Notes: generated from the sequence alone by a model not told the origin. Counted from the first letter of the stretch, positions 47,174 through 57,521 are shown. The stretch: 64,000 nucleotides of DNA from an uncultured Kordiimonas sp. (GCA_947492375.1 CANLMI010000004.1:310001-374000); one strand, 5' to 3'. Program-made: numbers and translations.

Positions 47174-48973
47174 ATGAATGAACGGTATATATACCGCAAC
47201 CGACACGGTTGTTTTTATTTCAGATATGTTTTTCCGTTTTGGTTACGTGAGTTGAATTTGGGTTATCCTAGAGAAATCCGACTTTCTTTGAGAACCAACG
47301 AGAAGTTAATTGCGCAGAAGAGATGTAGATACCTCTGGTGTCATATCGATAACTTTATTTCCCCTATGAGAGATTATCCACGAGTCAACGTGCAGTGCTT
47401 TGAGGCTGATCAGTTTAAACAATTTCGGGACAATTCCCTTGAACTTCATCGCTCAGATAGACAGGATACAATCCTATGTTTTTCAACCGGAAATTTTGGT
47501 CCAATGAATGAAAAAGAGAAGATAATTGATTACGTGATGGTGCATTTTCGTTCACATTTTATGTGTGGTAAAAATTCTCCAGATGATATGTTTCCTTGGG
47601 TTGATGATTACGATAGTTTCAGCAACGAGATACGAGATGATTTTAGCCTACTCTATGACTTGAATCTCTTGGGTAAACTTGATCATATATATTTCACCAA
47701 TCTGGATGAAATGAGGAAAATCGCCGCTACCGCTCGCGATAAAAGAGAACGCAGAGAAATACGTGAGGCAGTTGAGACGTATGCAAGTGGATCACGACAT
47801 AACGCTGACCACGTTGATCAGTCTTCAATAAATGAACTAAAACATAATGCTGATGAACGTATATTGATTAGTGAAGCACTGGATAAATTTCTATCATATA
47901 AACAATTTACAAACCACAAAACTAGCAGCAAATACAGTTTGAGCGTTAAGCTATTCATAGAAAACATTGGTGACTTATCGATTAGTCAAATTACAAAAGA
48001 TCATGTGAATGCCTTTAAAACGGCGCTTGATAAACTTACCCACAAGCATGGTGGACAGGTGTCGTCACTAACTAATGAAGTTAAGCAAGATTATTTGAAT
48101 AAATGTGGTGCTGTAATTAATGATTTTTGTGGTGAAAATCCATTTAAAGCTAAGATTCTTCGCTATAAGAAAACAGATAAAATACCTTTCTCTAGCAATG
48201 AACTTTTTTCGAATGAAGAACTACGTACCATGTTTTCTCACCCTTTGTTTGTAGAAGGTGAAATGAGTCATCCATATCAGTACTGGACGCCTTTGATTGC
48301 ATTATACACTGGGTGTAGGGAAAATGAGATTGCTCAGTTACATGTCAAAGATGTGAAATTAGAAGGTGACATATACTATTTGGATATTAATGATAAAGAG
48401 GAGCTTAAATCTGTAAAGACTTCCTTATCTCGCAGAAAAGTGCCGATTCATCCTAAGTTGATCGAATTAGGTTTTATCGAGTTTACTGAACTATTGAAGA
48501 AGCCTCCATACAAATGGATTGATAAAGACGGATATTATCGCTTTTTTAAGGGCCTAAATTACGTCAAAGGCCACGGATACAGGAAGAACCTCTCTTACTG
48601 GTTTAATGGCGAATACAAAAATGGAAAGTGGACAGGGTTTAAGCATCAATTTGGCTTTGATATACCTAAGGGCAGTAAAAAGAATTTCCACGGGTTTAGG
48701 CACATCTGTGCAACGTCACTTCAAGAAGCTGAAGTTTCAAGAGAAATCAGCTATTCAATAACTGGACATATCGATGGATTTCATAAAGCGAGTGTAGGTG
48801 ACCAATACAGACACAGCGATATGATATCGCAAAAATATGATGCCATTTGTAAATTGAACTTTGATGATATTCTTAAAAATGTTCGGCCATTTTTTAAGAT
48901 AGTTCCAAAGCAAAGCCTGATTGAAAAGAAAACACTGAAGCCCAGAAGAAAACGTGAGCAAAAAAGCCGTTAA
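47174..48973 (+). CDS. Tyrosine-type site-specific integrase
   Basis: Protein of 599 residues. The N-terminal part begins NERYIYRNRHGCFYFRYVFP (arm/core-binding region of DUF6538 type) and the catalytic domain lies at about 385-575: Arg in YTGCRENEIAQLHV, HxxR in KNFHGFRHICATSL, His in YSITGHIDG, and the Tyr nucleophile in ISQKYDAICK. It is expected to insert and excise the island at the tRNA-Leu. The ATG at 47174 is preferred to a TTG at 47135. Base usage is more AT-rich than in the housekeeping genes. Confidence 0.9.
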   Translation: MNERYIYRNRHGCFYFRYVFPFWLRELNLGYPREIRLSLRTNEKLIAQKRCRYLWCHIDNFISPMRDYPRVNVQCFEADQFKQFRDNSLELHRSDRQDTILCFSTGNFGPMNEKEKIIDYVMVHFRSHFMCGKNSPDDMFPWVDDYDSFSNEIRDDFSLLYDLNLLGKLDHIYFTNLDEMRKIAATARDKRERREIREAVETYASGSRHNADHVDQSSINELKHNADERILISEALDKFLSYKQFTNHKTSSKYSLSVKLFIENIGDLSISQITKDHVNAFKTALDKLTHKHGGQVSSLTNEVKQDYLNKCGAVINDFCGENPFKAKILRYKKTDKIPFSSNELFSNEELRTMFSHPLFVEGEMSHPYQYWTPLIALYTGCRENEIAQLHVKDVKLEGDIYYLDINDKEELKSVKTSLSRRKVPIHPKLIELGFIEFTELLKKPPYKWIDKDGYYRFFKGLNYVKGHGYRKNLSYWFNGEYKNGKWTGFKHQFGFDIPKGSKKNFHGFRHICATSLQEAEVSREISYSITGHIDGFHKASVGDQYRHSDMISQKYDAICKLNFDDILKNVRPFFKIVPKQSLIEKKTLKPRRKREQKSR

Positions 48974-49227
48974 GTGTTCAATGGGGAGAATTGAACTCTC
49001 ATGTTTCTGCTTCCATATATTAATGTAACTAACTGATAATAATAGTTTATTCACACTAAAAGGTGCCAATTTACAGTATTCTCAACACTATATATTTGTA
49101 CTAAATATGTACTAAAGCTTGTACTAAGTAAATGATCAGAAATTGAACTATATAGTTACGCATAGAAATTTGAAAGATTGACTGAATAGGTGTCAGTTTA
49201 TTTAATAACCTATATTATGATTTAGAA
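48974..49227. other. Intergenic tract with a tRNA-like T-arm remnant
   Basis: AT-rich stretch after the integrase. On the minus strand 48983-49000 reads GAGAGTTCAATTCTC..., a T-arm-like hairpin followed by CCCCA, like a tRNA 3' end, but no D-arm or anticodon arm can be folded upstream. No other gene seen. Confidence 0.3.
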
Positions 49228-50265
49228 CTAACACCGATTATCATAGTCCTGATATTCAGCGTCACAGAATGAATCGTCAATCCAGCCTGATTTCTCGATA
49301 TTAATTTCTTCAAGCTTAAAAACAAACTCGCCTATGTCTTCATCGTTGTATGTGGAAAAAGAAGCAGTAAAATCTGAATCATATTCAATATCAATTCCAT
49401 CCTCTGTTGATGAGGCTCCTAAACGTGCTAACGTGGATATGCTGCCTTTTACAAAAATGGTCTCGCCATCAAAGTTCGTTTCATCAAGCCAGACTTCAGG
49501 CCATTCCCAGCCATATGCGTGAGGTTCAAAACTATCAAAAACACCCTCAGTAAGTTGATCAACAATAATATCTTGAAGTTGTTCAGTGAACTGGTCTTGC
49601 TTTGCAGCCTTAGATTTTTTGATTTTCTGTGCATAAGTTTCACGATCAAAATGATATAGGATTTCCGATGGGCGTAGTTCCTTTCCTTCAATGAAGATCA
49701 AACCGTCTTCTTTTGAATATTCAACCGTCACATTCTCGTCTGCATTCTGATTAAACCAGCCAAGTTTAAGCTTTCGTTCGATGGTTTCAAAAGCTAACTG
49801 GGTATGAACCAAATCAATGTCTTCTGGCTTGAATGAATGCCACAGAATGGTGGTAATGCTCTGGAATATGGATACGAATAAGGAAATGTCATGTTCTTTT
49901 GGAAGTGGCTTGCTACCATGAGCACCGTGACCAGCCATACCAATGTCATTGCGAATTTCCCCAATACCTTTGACGAATCCACCAATAGCACCGCGAATAG
50001 TTTCATTCTTGAATCCAAGCTCTAACAACGTCTTTTTAATAAGCTGAGGTAATTCAAGTTCTGCCCCATGCTTGTTAAGGTACGTTTCGCCTTTCTCTGT
50101 CAGGATTTGCTTGCACAGGCTTTCGATAATGCATTTACAAAAGTCTATCGTCTCTGGCTCATGAGAAGCGTAGGCCTCTTCAGCTTTCTCAATCGTGATC
50201 TTTAACCGTTCAAGCTTGAACAGTTTCTCAAAATCATAGGCACGGGCGAAAGGTGACTGAGGCAT
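49228..50265 (-). CDS. Abi_C-type abortive infection family protein
   Basis: Protein of 345 residues. Residues about 40-135 match the Abi_C pattern (abortive infection C-terminus, HEPN-like): a helical run ending LPQLIKKTLLELGFKNETIRGAIGGFVKGIGEIRNDIGMAGHGAHG. The RNDIGMAGHG box resembles the RN-x-x-G-x-GHG motif of HEPN-type domains, which often act as RNases. The C-terminal third is beta-rich and acidic and may be an immunity or sensor module. It ends the restriction operon and begins two bases after the preceding gene. Function as a cell-suicide effector is inference. Confidence 0.72.
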   Translation of the reverse strand: MPQSPFARAYDFEKLFKLERLKITIEKAEEAYASHEPETIDFCKCIIESLCKQILTEKGETYLNKHGAELELPQLIKKTLLELGFKNETIRGAIGGFVKGIGEIRNDIGMAGHGAHGSKPLPKEHDISLFVSIFQSITTILWHSFKPEDIDLVHTQLAFETIERKLKLGWFNQNADENVTVEYSKEDGLIFIEGKELRPSEILYHFDRETYAQKIKKSKAAKQDQFTEQLQDIIVDQLTEGVFDSFEPHAYGWEWPEVWLDETNFDGETIFVKGSISTLARLGASSTEDGIDIEYDSDFTASFSTYNDEDIGEFVFKLEEINIEKSGWIDDSFCDAEYQDYDNRC

Positions 50266-50267
50266 TA

Positions 50268-50897
50268 CTACTTCCCGTCACCTGTTGAATGTGAGGATAA
50301 TTGATCCCCTAGATCTTTTACCTCCGTTTCCAGAGTTTCTATTTCTTTTACGACTTCATCAATCGTAGGTAAAAAAGCTTTGATCTCTTGTTCTCGCTCT
50401 TTCGCACCTGTCAAAGCTTTCCCTCGAAATGTGTGGATTATAGGCGATGTAGAGTTTGGAATTTGTTGAACAGAAGCAATTCTTGACACTTCATCTCGAA
50501 GCCCCGCCAAGGACTGGATCTTTCTATTCAACAAGGCTGTTTTCGCATTTAACTGGCCTTGCAAAATAGATATTTGCGCCTGGCGTTCCTGCTCTTTAGC
50601 GCTGTCAGACAACGCCTTGATTGTTTCCGATAACTCCTGCCGTTGAGCGAGATAAGCCAAGGCAACCAAAATAAGTGTGGCCAAACTAATGGCGGGATTG
50701 ATCAAACCTCCAACAAAGTCACCAAAAGTACCCCAATCCGCAGAATTAGGAGAAACATCATAGTTCAAATGATAACCAAACCAGCCGATATAGACGGCAA
50801 CCGCGAGCACATAAATAATGGCAGCGACCCAAGCGATAGATTTTGTGTGACTTCTCGCTTTATCTATTGATACTTGATTATCTTTTACTTCTGTCAT
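50268..50897 (-). CDS. Two-helix membrane protein with coiled coil, phage-defence associated type
   Basis: Protein of 209 residues. Two hydrophobic helices (IAWVAAIIYVLAVAVYIGWFGY; PAISLATLILVALAYLA) bracket the motif WGTFGDFVGGLINP, which is common in putative phage-abortive-infection (putAbiC-like) and restriction-associated proteins. A helical coiled-coil part follows (about 95-205). ATG at 50897 after GGGGGTG is preferred over a longer frame that overlaps hsdS. A membrane-bound sensor or effector role is inference. Confidence 0.7.
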   Translation of the reverse strand: MTEVKDNQVSIDKARSHTKSIAWVAAIIYVLAVAVYIGWFGYHLNYDVSPNSADWGTFGDFVGGLINPAISLATLILVALAYLAQRQELSETIKALSDSAKEQERQAQISILQGQLNAKTALLNRKIQSLAGLRDEVSRIASVQQIPNSTSPIIHTFRGKALTGAKEREQEIKAFLPTIDEVVKEIETLETEVKDLGDQLSSHSTGDGK

Positions 50898-50910
50898 CGT
50901 CACCCCCAAC

Positions 50911-53316
50911 TTATGCAAACAGTGTATTCACCTCATCCATTGCCTTTGCGACTTTGGTTTCTGTTAGTTCCAGTTTCTTGATTTTTGCGCGCCATTCATC
51001 ATCGGCTGCGATATACATCATGACCTTATCTGCGGTTGGCTGAATGCCTTCGGCTTTTAGGTGCCTGACTGCATAGTCAACAGTGGCAAGCAGTTCCCAT
51101 TCGGTGTTCTTCATAAACTGGAACTTACCAAGTACCCACTTTGCTGCTGCTTTGAAGTCACCGTATTTCTCTGACCATTCCATCAGGTCAGCAATATTGT
51201 GGCCGGAGATATGACCAAAGCCAAAGCGGCCTTTCGCCTCGCGAATGTAGCCCTTATTCTTGGCAATTTTAATGCCACCAGAATATTTCATGGCTGGATT
51301 ATAGGGGCCTGCTGCCTTACGTAGATATTCCTGCTGGATTTCAAGGTCATCGCCCATATGACGACGAGCAAAGTAAACCGCCTTTTGCAAACGGAAATTG
51401 CCAAGCGGCTCACTGCTTTTGTCAAAAAACGCTTGAACAATGGCACCAACAAGTACAGCTTCCCTGAATTTCTCGCCATTTGAAGACCGCGACTTGGTTT
51501 CAAGCTTTGGCGCTACGTCCTTTAGTTCGGCAATCGTCGTTTCTTTTGGAGCAGGAACTTCCCTTTTTGCAGATTTAACCTCAATAGTCTGCTTGCTGCC
51601 ACCGCCATTGGGAGGAGACACTTCTTCTACTAAGTGATGCACAAGTGATTTCAAAAGTAACTCACAGTAAATCTCTTTTTCAACAGCATGTGTTTGAAGG
51701 TTTTCACAAAACTCTAATGCTTTTTCAATTTGTGCAACTATCAAAAGCTGTTCCTCTAAAGGAGGAAGAGGAATTGGGAGACTTTTTAACCGTGATGCCT
51801 TGATGCCTGTCGCAGTCATTCCCGTTGATTGATCAATAAGCTGCGATTGTCCAGTAGGGCTCATAATGTAGTAGTTAAAAAACTGTGTAGATATACTTCT
51901 CCTTAGCCAGGGTTGCAGGCAAATAGTGCGCTGTGCAATCGCGAAATCTTCCTCAATATCTACAATGGCTGAATTTCCCAAAGGAGCTTCCACAGTAAGT
52001 AATATATCACCAATTTCCGGAAACCCTCTCGTCATCCAGTCTTGATAAAACTCTTCTGTAATAAACTCTTCGGGTATTCTGCTAATGAACCCTTTTCTGA
52101 TGTTTTTTGCCGTGATTAGAGGAATACCACTATTCACTTTCGGAGGTGTCTTGCCTCTATAGTCAATAAATCGGAATAGATTATTGTATCGTATCCATTG
52201 CCAATGTCTTGGAGCAGCAAATAGCAATTCACTATCTGCGATATCCCCTGGGTCCTTCCAGCGATGAATAATTCCCTGAGATATTTTATTTTCACGCGCT
52301 ACTGATATTTCTTCTAATACGCCATCTTCATTGGTAGAGGAATATTCGAAAGAATGCAGGAAGCCTTTAACACCCATTTCAAGAATGGCATCACGTACAT
52401 TACCAATAGTCTGTTCATCATTAGCCCACTCAGACCAATTGTCGCTCAAGATTTGCCAGTATTGCTGGCGGGTTTCTTCATCAGGTGCATGGACAAGATG
52501 ATGAAGTGTTGACTGTGCGACTTCTCGTTTTAGACGCGCATGTTCATTCTGCTGTGCTTCAAGCTCGTCACACAAAGCCATCAATTCATTGACCTTGGCA
52601 ACAATGCGTTTCTGTTCTTGAATTGGTGGAATGGGAACAAGTGCTTGTCTTGCTTTATCAGTTCCCAATCGGGGGAGGTTCATGCCGTGAGTAGAAGAAT
52701 TAGCGTAATCAATAAAATGTTGAGACTTTAAAACCAATCTCAAGTATTCAGGGTTAACGAAACCAAAAGAGCTTATAGGTATTATTTCGGTCGTGCACGC
52801 ACCCTCTCGGTCTGCAACAACAACCTTATCCAAATAGGGACGCAATTTGCCATACAGCACATCACCTTTTTGAAATACATTTTTAGAACTTTTGAATGCT
52901 CTTTCTCCAAAAGTTACACGCTTTAAAAGCTTAGAAGATACCTTTTCAATATCTTCTAACTCTATTATCCAAAGGTCATCATCTTCAACATCAGAGGCTT
53001 CAATCTTAATCGTTGCTCCGTAGTTTGAAATAGCTCCCAATCGAGACCATTCCCAGCTATCTGGTAGTCGCCAAGGCTCTTCACTACTCTCAACAATTGG
53101 AAGCTTTTTTTGTTTCTTTAATGTCTTCGTAGCTTCCAGATTGGATTTATGGGCCTGTAATCTTTCTAACAATTCAGAGGCTGATTGATCACGTTGATCT
53201 TGAGCTACAAGTTTGCCCTGTACCGCCAACTGCAATATCAATCGTCGAAGGTTGGCAATACCGTCTGGCCCCAAAGCGAGTTCGCCAAAATTATCAAAGA
53301 AAGTTTCGCGGATCAT
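50911..53316 (-). CDS. hsdS: Type I restriction-modification specificity subunit with extra C-terminal domain
   Basis: Protein of 801 residues, much longer than the usual 400-600. Two target-recognition domains lie at about 80-245 and 370-540 with conserved helical spacers (VPIPPIQEQKRIVAKVNELMALCDELEAQ and PIPLPPLEEQLLIVAQIEKALEFCENL). After a low-complexity linker rich in Lys, Glu and Pro, residues about 612-801 form another domain beginning FRLQKAVYFARRHMG and including KAAGPYNPAMKYSGG. This resembles Panacea/DUF4065 (SocA-like) proteins. Specificity cannot be predicted. It is two bases after hsdM. Confidence 0.88.
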   Translation of the reverse strand: MIRETFFDNFGELALGPDGIANLRRLILQLAVQGKLVAQDQRDQSASELLERLQAHKSNLEATKTLKKQKKLPIVESSEEPWRLPDSWEWSRLGAISNYGATIKIEASDVEDDDLWIIELEDIEKVSSKLLKRVTFGERAFKSSKNVFQKGDVLYGKLRPYLDKVVVADREGACTTEIIPISSFGFVNPEYLRLVLKSQHFIDYANSSTHGMNLPRLGTDKARQALVPIPPIQEQKRIVAKVNELMALCDELEAQQNEHARLKREVAQSTLHHLVHAPDEETRQQYWQILSDNWSEWANDEQTIGNVRDAILEMGVKGFLHSFEYSSTNEDGVLEEISVARENKISQGIIHRWKDPGDIADSELLFAAPRHWQWIRYNNLFRFIDYRGKTPPKVNSGIPLITAKNIRKGFISRIPEEFITEEFYQDWMTRGFPEIGDILLTVEAPLGNSAIVDIEEDFAIAQRTICLQPWLRRSISTQFFNYYIMSPTGQSQLIDQSTGMTATGIKASRLKSLPIPLPPLEEQLLIVAQIEKALEFCENLQTHAVEKEIYCELLLKSLVHHLVEEVSPPNGGGSKQTIEVKSAKREVPAPKETTIAELKDVAPKLETKSRSSNGEKFREAVLVGAIVQAFFDKSSEPLGNFRLQKAVYFARRHMGDDLEIQQEYLRKAAGPYNPAMKYSGGIKIAKNKGYIREAKGRFGFGHISGHNIADLMEWSEKYGDFKAAAKWVLGKFQFMKNTEWELLATVDYAVRHLKAEGIQPTADKVMMYIAADDEWRAKIKKLELTETKVAKAMDEVNTLFA

Positions 53317-53318
53317 GG

Positions 53319-54788
53319 TTATTTCCCCTGATCCGACGCACCGATGGCTGCTGCAAGCATTGACTTGAGGCTGTTTTGTGTATCCTGCATCTTGGCTTTA
53401 TTCGCCTGAAAGGTTGCAAGCAGCTCTACAGGATCGCCCGGTCCTTCATCTGCATTGTGGGGATTGTCAATATCCAGATTAAAGCCACCCGCCTTAATCT
53501 CCTCAAAGCTGACCTTCCAAGCCTGTTCGTTCTCCTCACGGTTATGCCACCATGCTTTCTCTGGGCCAAACTCCTCAATCCGCATGGGCTTGGTTTTGCT
53601 ATAGCTCTTGTAGCCTTCTGGGTATGGATGCTCGTAGTACCAAACATCTTTGGTTGGCTCGCCTTTGGTGAAGAACAGCAGATTAGTTTTAATACCTGTA
53701 TAAGGATTAAACACACCGTTCGGCAGCCGAACAATGGTATGAAGATTACATTCGGTAAGCAGTTTCTCTTTAATGCGGGTCTTGATGCCCTCACCAAACA
53801 ACGTACCGTCTGGCAACACCACAGCCGCACGACCAGCATCTTTTAACAAGCGCATGATCAAAACCAGAAACAGGTCTGCTGTTTCACGGGTCTGGAAGGT
53901 GCCGAAATTCTTCTCAATCCCATCCTCTTCCATCCCGCCGAATGGTGGGTTGGACAGGATAATATCAACCTGATCTTTCTTCTTGTAATCACGCAAAGGC
54001 TTGTTGAGCGTATTTTGATGCCTGATATTGGTTGGCACCTCAATGCCGTGCAGCATCATATTTGTGGTGGCAAGCAGATGTGGTAAGGCTTTCTTCTCTA
54101 TTCCAAAAACGGACTGTTGTAGAACATCAATGTCGCTAGGCTTTTCAAGATAATGCCCTTCTTTATGATCAATCGCATGGGTCAAAAATCCACCTGTACC
54201 ACAAGCTGGATCAAGCACGGTCTCATTTAATTTCGGATCAACCATTTCGACCATAAATTGGGTCACCGCACGAGGGGTGTAAAACTCCCCAGCATTTCCT
54301 GCTCCTTGAAGTCCTCTCAGGATTTGTTCATACACGTCACCGAATGAGTGTCTATCTTCCGAATGATTAAAGCTAATTTCGTTGAGTTTGTTGATTGCTT
54401 GACGGATTAACGTACCCGACTTCATATAATTAAAAGCATCTTCAAACACGTTACGGATAACTGTTGCTCGGCCTTTTTCCACCCCCTCAGATCGTAAATT
54501 CTTCAGAGTTGGGAAGAGATCATTATTAATAAATTCAAGAAGCTTCTCACCAGTTTTCCCTTCGGGGTTAGCTGCCCAATTACACCACCTGAGATGATCA
54601 GGAATTGGAGAATTATAATCTTCACCTTGAACGGCAGCTAGAGTGATAAGTGACTGTTCCTGATCATCGAGGATTTTGAGAAAGAACATCCAGACAAGCT
54701 GACCAATCCGCTGTGCGTCACCGTCAACACCTGCATCTTTCCTCATAATATCTTGAATAGACTTAATAATCCCCGATACATTTGCCAT
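53319..54788 (-). CDS. hsdM: Type I restriction-modification DNA methyltransferase subunit
   Basis: N6-adenine methyltransferase subunit, 489 residues. An N-terminal helical domain (about 1-140) is followed by the SAM-binding domain with VLDPACGTGGFLTHA (motif I) and IILSNPPFGG (motif IV, NPPF). GEFYTPRAVTQFMVEMV is typical of HsdM. Starts with ATG; followed by hsdS at two bases and preceded by hsdR at six bases. Confidence 0.95.
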   Translation of the reverse strand: MANVSGIIKSIQDIMRKDAGVDGDAQRIGQLVWMFFLKILDDQEQSLITLAAVQGEDYNSPIPDHLRWCNWAANPEGKTGEKLLEFINNDLFPTLKNLRSEGVEKGRATVIRNVFEDAFNYMKSGTLIRQAINKLNEISFNHSEDRHSFGDVYEQILRGLQGAGNAGEFYTPRAVTQFMVEMVDPKLNETVLDPACGTGGFLTHAIDHKEGHYLEKPSDIDVLQQSVFGIEKKALPHLLATTNMMLHGIEVPTNIRHQNTLNKPLRDYKKKDQVDIILSNPPFGGMEEDGIEKNFGTFQTRETADLFLVLIMRLLKDAGRAAVVLPDGTLFGEGIKTRIKEKLLTECNLHTIVRLPNGVFNPYTGIKTNLLFFTKGEPTKDVWYYEHPYPEGYKSYSKTKPMRIEEFGPEKAWWHNREENEQAWKVSFEEIKAGGFNLDIDNPHNADEGPGDPVELLATFQANKAKMQDTQNSLKSMLAAAIGASDQGK

Positions 54789-54794
54789 GCTTAC

Positions 54795-57146
54795 TTACGC
54801 TCCCTTAAATAACTCTGTCTGCAAGTCTTTTAGGGCTGCTTTATACTCATCGGGCCCGCCAAAGATACCTTTAATTATCTCTATTGGTGTTCCTATATCG
54901 CTGATGGGCTTTAATTGTAGAACTTGCCCATTTTCGAGAGATTGCATCCCTTCATCTGCATATTTGTCGAGTAGGGCCTCAAGAACTGACCGTGCCTGCC
55001 CCTCATATTTCGCAAAATAATTACGTTTTTTTACATTATTTGCTCGCTCAGAACGAGTTAGAGGTGACTGACCGTATGCTACATGACAGATAAGGTCAAA
55101 GGCACTCATCTTGTCTCCGTTTTTGACCTCTTCGCGCAAGCCATCAAAGATAATGCCTTGTTCCTCCAGTTCATCAACGATTGCTTGCTTGCGATCTGCA
55201 TCAGACCAACGCTTTAGGAACTCATCGAGCGAAGCATAATCAGCTTTTACAGCTTTCTCGGTCAGGACAGAAAGGCTGTCTGTCATCAATTTGCCGTTTG
55301 CATCCAAATATTGTAGGCGCTTCGCCAAAACCTGCACCCGCACATCATCCAGATAATATTTACGTGGTCCTTTGTCCTCGTCTTCTGGATCAAAAGTCAC
55401 ATCAGGCGGCAAAAGAACATCACCACCCTCGACATCACCTTCCGTTTCATCATCAACAATGATAGGGTCATTGCGATCAGGCTCATAAATTTGTACTGGA
55501 TCACCATCAAAGTCAGGATCAGCAAACAGTTCCGTCGCTCTTTTGAAATCCATAATGGTGAAATATTGTTTGCCATTCTCTTCATCAATACGCGTACCGC
55601 GACCAATAATCTGTTTAAACTCGGTCATACTTTGTATACGCTGATCAAGCACAATTAACTTGCAAGTCTTGGCATCCACGCCTGTTGTCAAAAGCTTGGA
55701 TGTAGTGGCGATAACTGGGTAGGATTCTTCTTGGTCAATGAAATTTTCCAGCTCGGCTTTACCCTCTGCGTCATCACCAGTAATTCGCATTACATAACGG
55801 TGGTTTTCTGACATTAGGTCAGCATTTTCGTTGGCAATCGCCTGACGCATACGTTCTGCATGTTCTGTATCTTCACAAAATATGATTGTCTTATCGAAGC
55901 GGTTGGTGGCTCTTAAAAACTCAGTGACTTTCTTTGCAACAAGTTCTGTCCGTTTTGGAAGAACCAGTTTTTTATCGAAGTCTCGCTGGTTGTAGATGCG
56001 GTCCTCAACTTCATGACCATAACGGTCAACGGTGCCTTGCTCTGGCCTGAATCTAACAAGGTCTTTATCAAGGTCATAGCGAATAACCTTGTAAGGTGCG
56101 AGAAAGCCATCCTCAATTCCCTGTTTCAAGCTGTATGTGTAAACAGGATCACCAAAATAGTCGATGTTGGAAACGTCCTTGGTTTCTTTTGGTGTAGCCG
56201 TTAGTCCAACCTGTGTCGCCGACGAGAAATATTCCAGTATTTCACGCCAAGCACTATCGGCTGCTGCACTGCCTCTGTGACACTCATCGATAATAATCAG
56301 GTCAAAAAAGTCGGGCGAGAACTGCTTGTAGATGTTCTGCTCTTCTTCTGTTCCTGTTACCGCCTGATAAAGGGAAAGGTATATCTCATATGACTTATCT
56401 GCTTGACGGTTCTTAATCTTCGTCATGGAGCCGCCAAAGGGCTTGAAGTCATTCGCCTTAGTCTGGTCAACGAGAATATTACGGTCCGCAAGAAAGAGAA
56501 TGCGCTCTTTCATGCCTGACTGTTTCAAACGCCAAATTATCTGGAAAGCTGTATAGGTTTTGCCTGTGCCTGTCGCCATCACCAATAACAGACGGTCTTC
56601 GCCACGGGCTATTGCTTCAATCACACGGTTGACAGCATTGATCTGATAGTATCGCGGTGTCTTGCCGCTGCCATCCTCATGATAGTCTTGCGTGACAACT
56701 TTCTCTGCGGCTGTGTCAATTCCTTTTGATCCAGTATATCTGGCCCAGAGCTCTTCTGGTGCCGGAAACTCGTCCATTGAAAGTTCAGTCTCAATAATGC
56801 CTTCAGACACAGTTTTGTCGTGAAATAAAAAGCCTTTGCCATTTGATGAAAAAACAAACGGAATATGCAGCATATCTGCATATTCAAGCCCTTGCTGCAT
56901 TCCCGCCCCAATTGAATGCTTGAAATCTTTAGCTTCTATAATGGCGATGGGTATATTAGGTTTATAATAAAGAATATAGTCAGCACGTTTCCGCTTACCC
57001 CTTATGGTAAGTCTACCTCTCACAATAATACGGCCATCAGTAAATGTTACTTCTTCGCGTACTTGAGATAGTATGTTCCAGCCTGCATTCTGTATTGCAG
57101 GCGTAATGAATTTACTTTTAACATCGGCCTCAGAATACACAGACAT
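54795..57146 (-). CDS. hsdR: Type I restriction endonuclease/translocase subunit
   Basis: Motor and nuclease subunit, 783 residues. An N-terminal HSDR_N nuclease (about 1-130; [21 protein letters not shown], with the PD-x-ExK core) precedes the SF2 helicase domains: Walker [30 protein letters not shown]-type [21 protein letters not shown] and [19 protein letters not shown]. The C-terminal part binds HsdM/S. Length and layout resemble the EcoEI-like group. It appears intact, so the system may be active. Confidence 0.93.
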   Translation of the reverse strand: MSVYSEADVKSKFITPAIQNAGWNILSQVREEVTFTDGRIIVRGRLTIRGKRKRADYILYYKPNIPIAIIEAKDFKHSIGAGMQQGLEYADMLHIPFVFSSNGKGFLFHDKTVSEGIIETELSMDEFPAPEELWARYTGSKGIDTAAEKVVTQDYHEDGSGKTPRYYQINAVNRVIEAIARGEDRLLLVMATGTGKTYTAFQIIWRLKQSGMKERILFLADRNILVDQTKANDFKPFGGSMTKIKNRQADKSYEIYLSLYQAVTGTEEEQNIYKQFSPDFFDLIIIDECHRGSAAADSAWREILEYFSSATQVGLTATPKETKDVSNIDYFGDPVYTYSLKQGIEDGFLAPYKVIRYDLDKDLVRFRPEQGTVDRYGHEVEDRIYNQRDFDKKLVLPKRTELVAKKVTEFLRATNRFDKTIIFCEDTEHAERMRQAIANENADLMSENHRYVMRITGDDAEGKAELENFIDQEESYPVIATTSKLLTTGVDAKTCKLIVLDQRIQSMTEFKQIIGRGTRIDEENGKQYFTIMDFKRATELFADPDFDGDPVQIYEPDRNDPIIVDDETEGDVEGGDVLLPPDVTFDPEDEDKGPRKYYLDDVRVQVLAKRLQYLDANGKLMTDSLSVLTEKAVKADYASLDEFLKRWSDADRKQAIVDELEEQGIIFDGLREEVKNGDKMSAFDLICHVAYGQSPLTRSERANNVKKRNYFAKYEGQARSVLEALLDKYADEGMQSLENGQVLQLKPISDIGTPIEIIKGIFGGPDEYKAALKDLQTELFKGA

Positions 57147-57285
57147 TCATATTCTCCAAAAGATTGCTCGACAATTTAATTGCAGGATTGTGCTTTTGCA
57201 AGCTTGAATAGAATTTCTTGATTTTAACAGCACAAAGTCACTGCACTCGACCGAGTAATCTTAATTAGATTATTTCTTTGAGCTT

Positions 57286-57498
57286 TCATTTTGGCTGTTT
57301 TAATAACTGATCTGAAGACACTGCTAAGACGGTTGCTATCTTCTCTATTATAAGAATAGTTGGGTTTCCTATAACCCTTTCAATGCCGCTGATATAAGTC
57401 CGGTGAAGGTCACATTCGAAAGCAAGAGCTTCTTGAGAAAGGCCCTTTTCTTTCCTAATGCGTTTAATATTTTTGCCAACAATATTTCGAATATCCAT
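57286..57498 (-). CDS. Small XRE-family regulator resembling restriction-modification controller (C) proteins
   Basis: Protein of 70 residues that is a single helix-turn-helix domain. KNIKRIRKEKGLSQEALAFE, then LHRTYISGIERVI and IEKIATVLAVS, closely follow controller proteins of Type II restriction systems (C.AhdI, C.Esp1396I, from memory). It starts ATG at 57498, and the hsdR start lies 140 bases downstream on the same strand. Two C-box-like sites are found just upstream. Expected role: self-activating, self-limiting control of the operon so that restriction is delayed after the DNA enters a new host. Inference from family and sites. Confidence 0.8.
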   Translation of the reverse strand: MDIRNIVGKNIKRIRKEKGLSQEALAFECDLHRTYISGIERVIGNPTILIIEKIATVLAVSSDQLLKQPK

Positions 57499-57521
57499 AC
57501 TGCTAATGGCAGCATATGTTG

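Noticed and set aside
48980-49060. Complete tRNA gene on the minus strand
   Set aside because: Only a T-arm-like hairpin can be formed; no D-arm, anticodon arm or matching acceptor stem.
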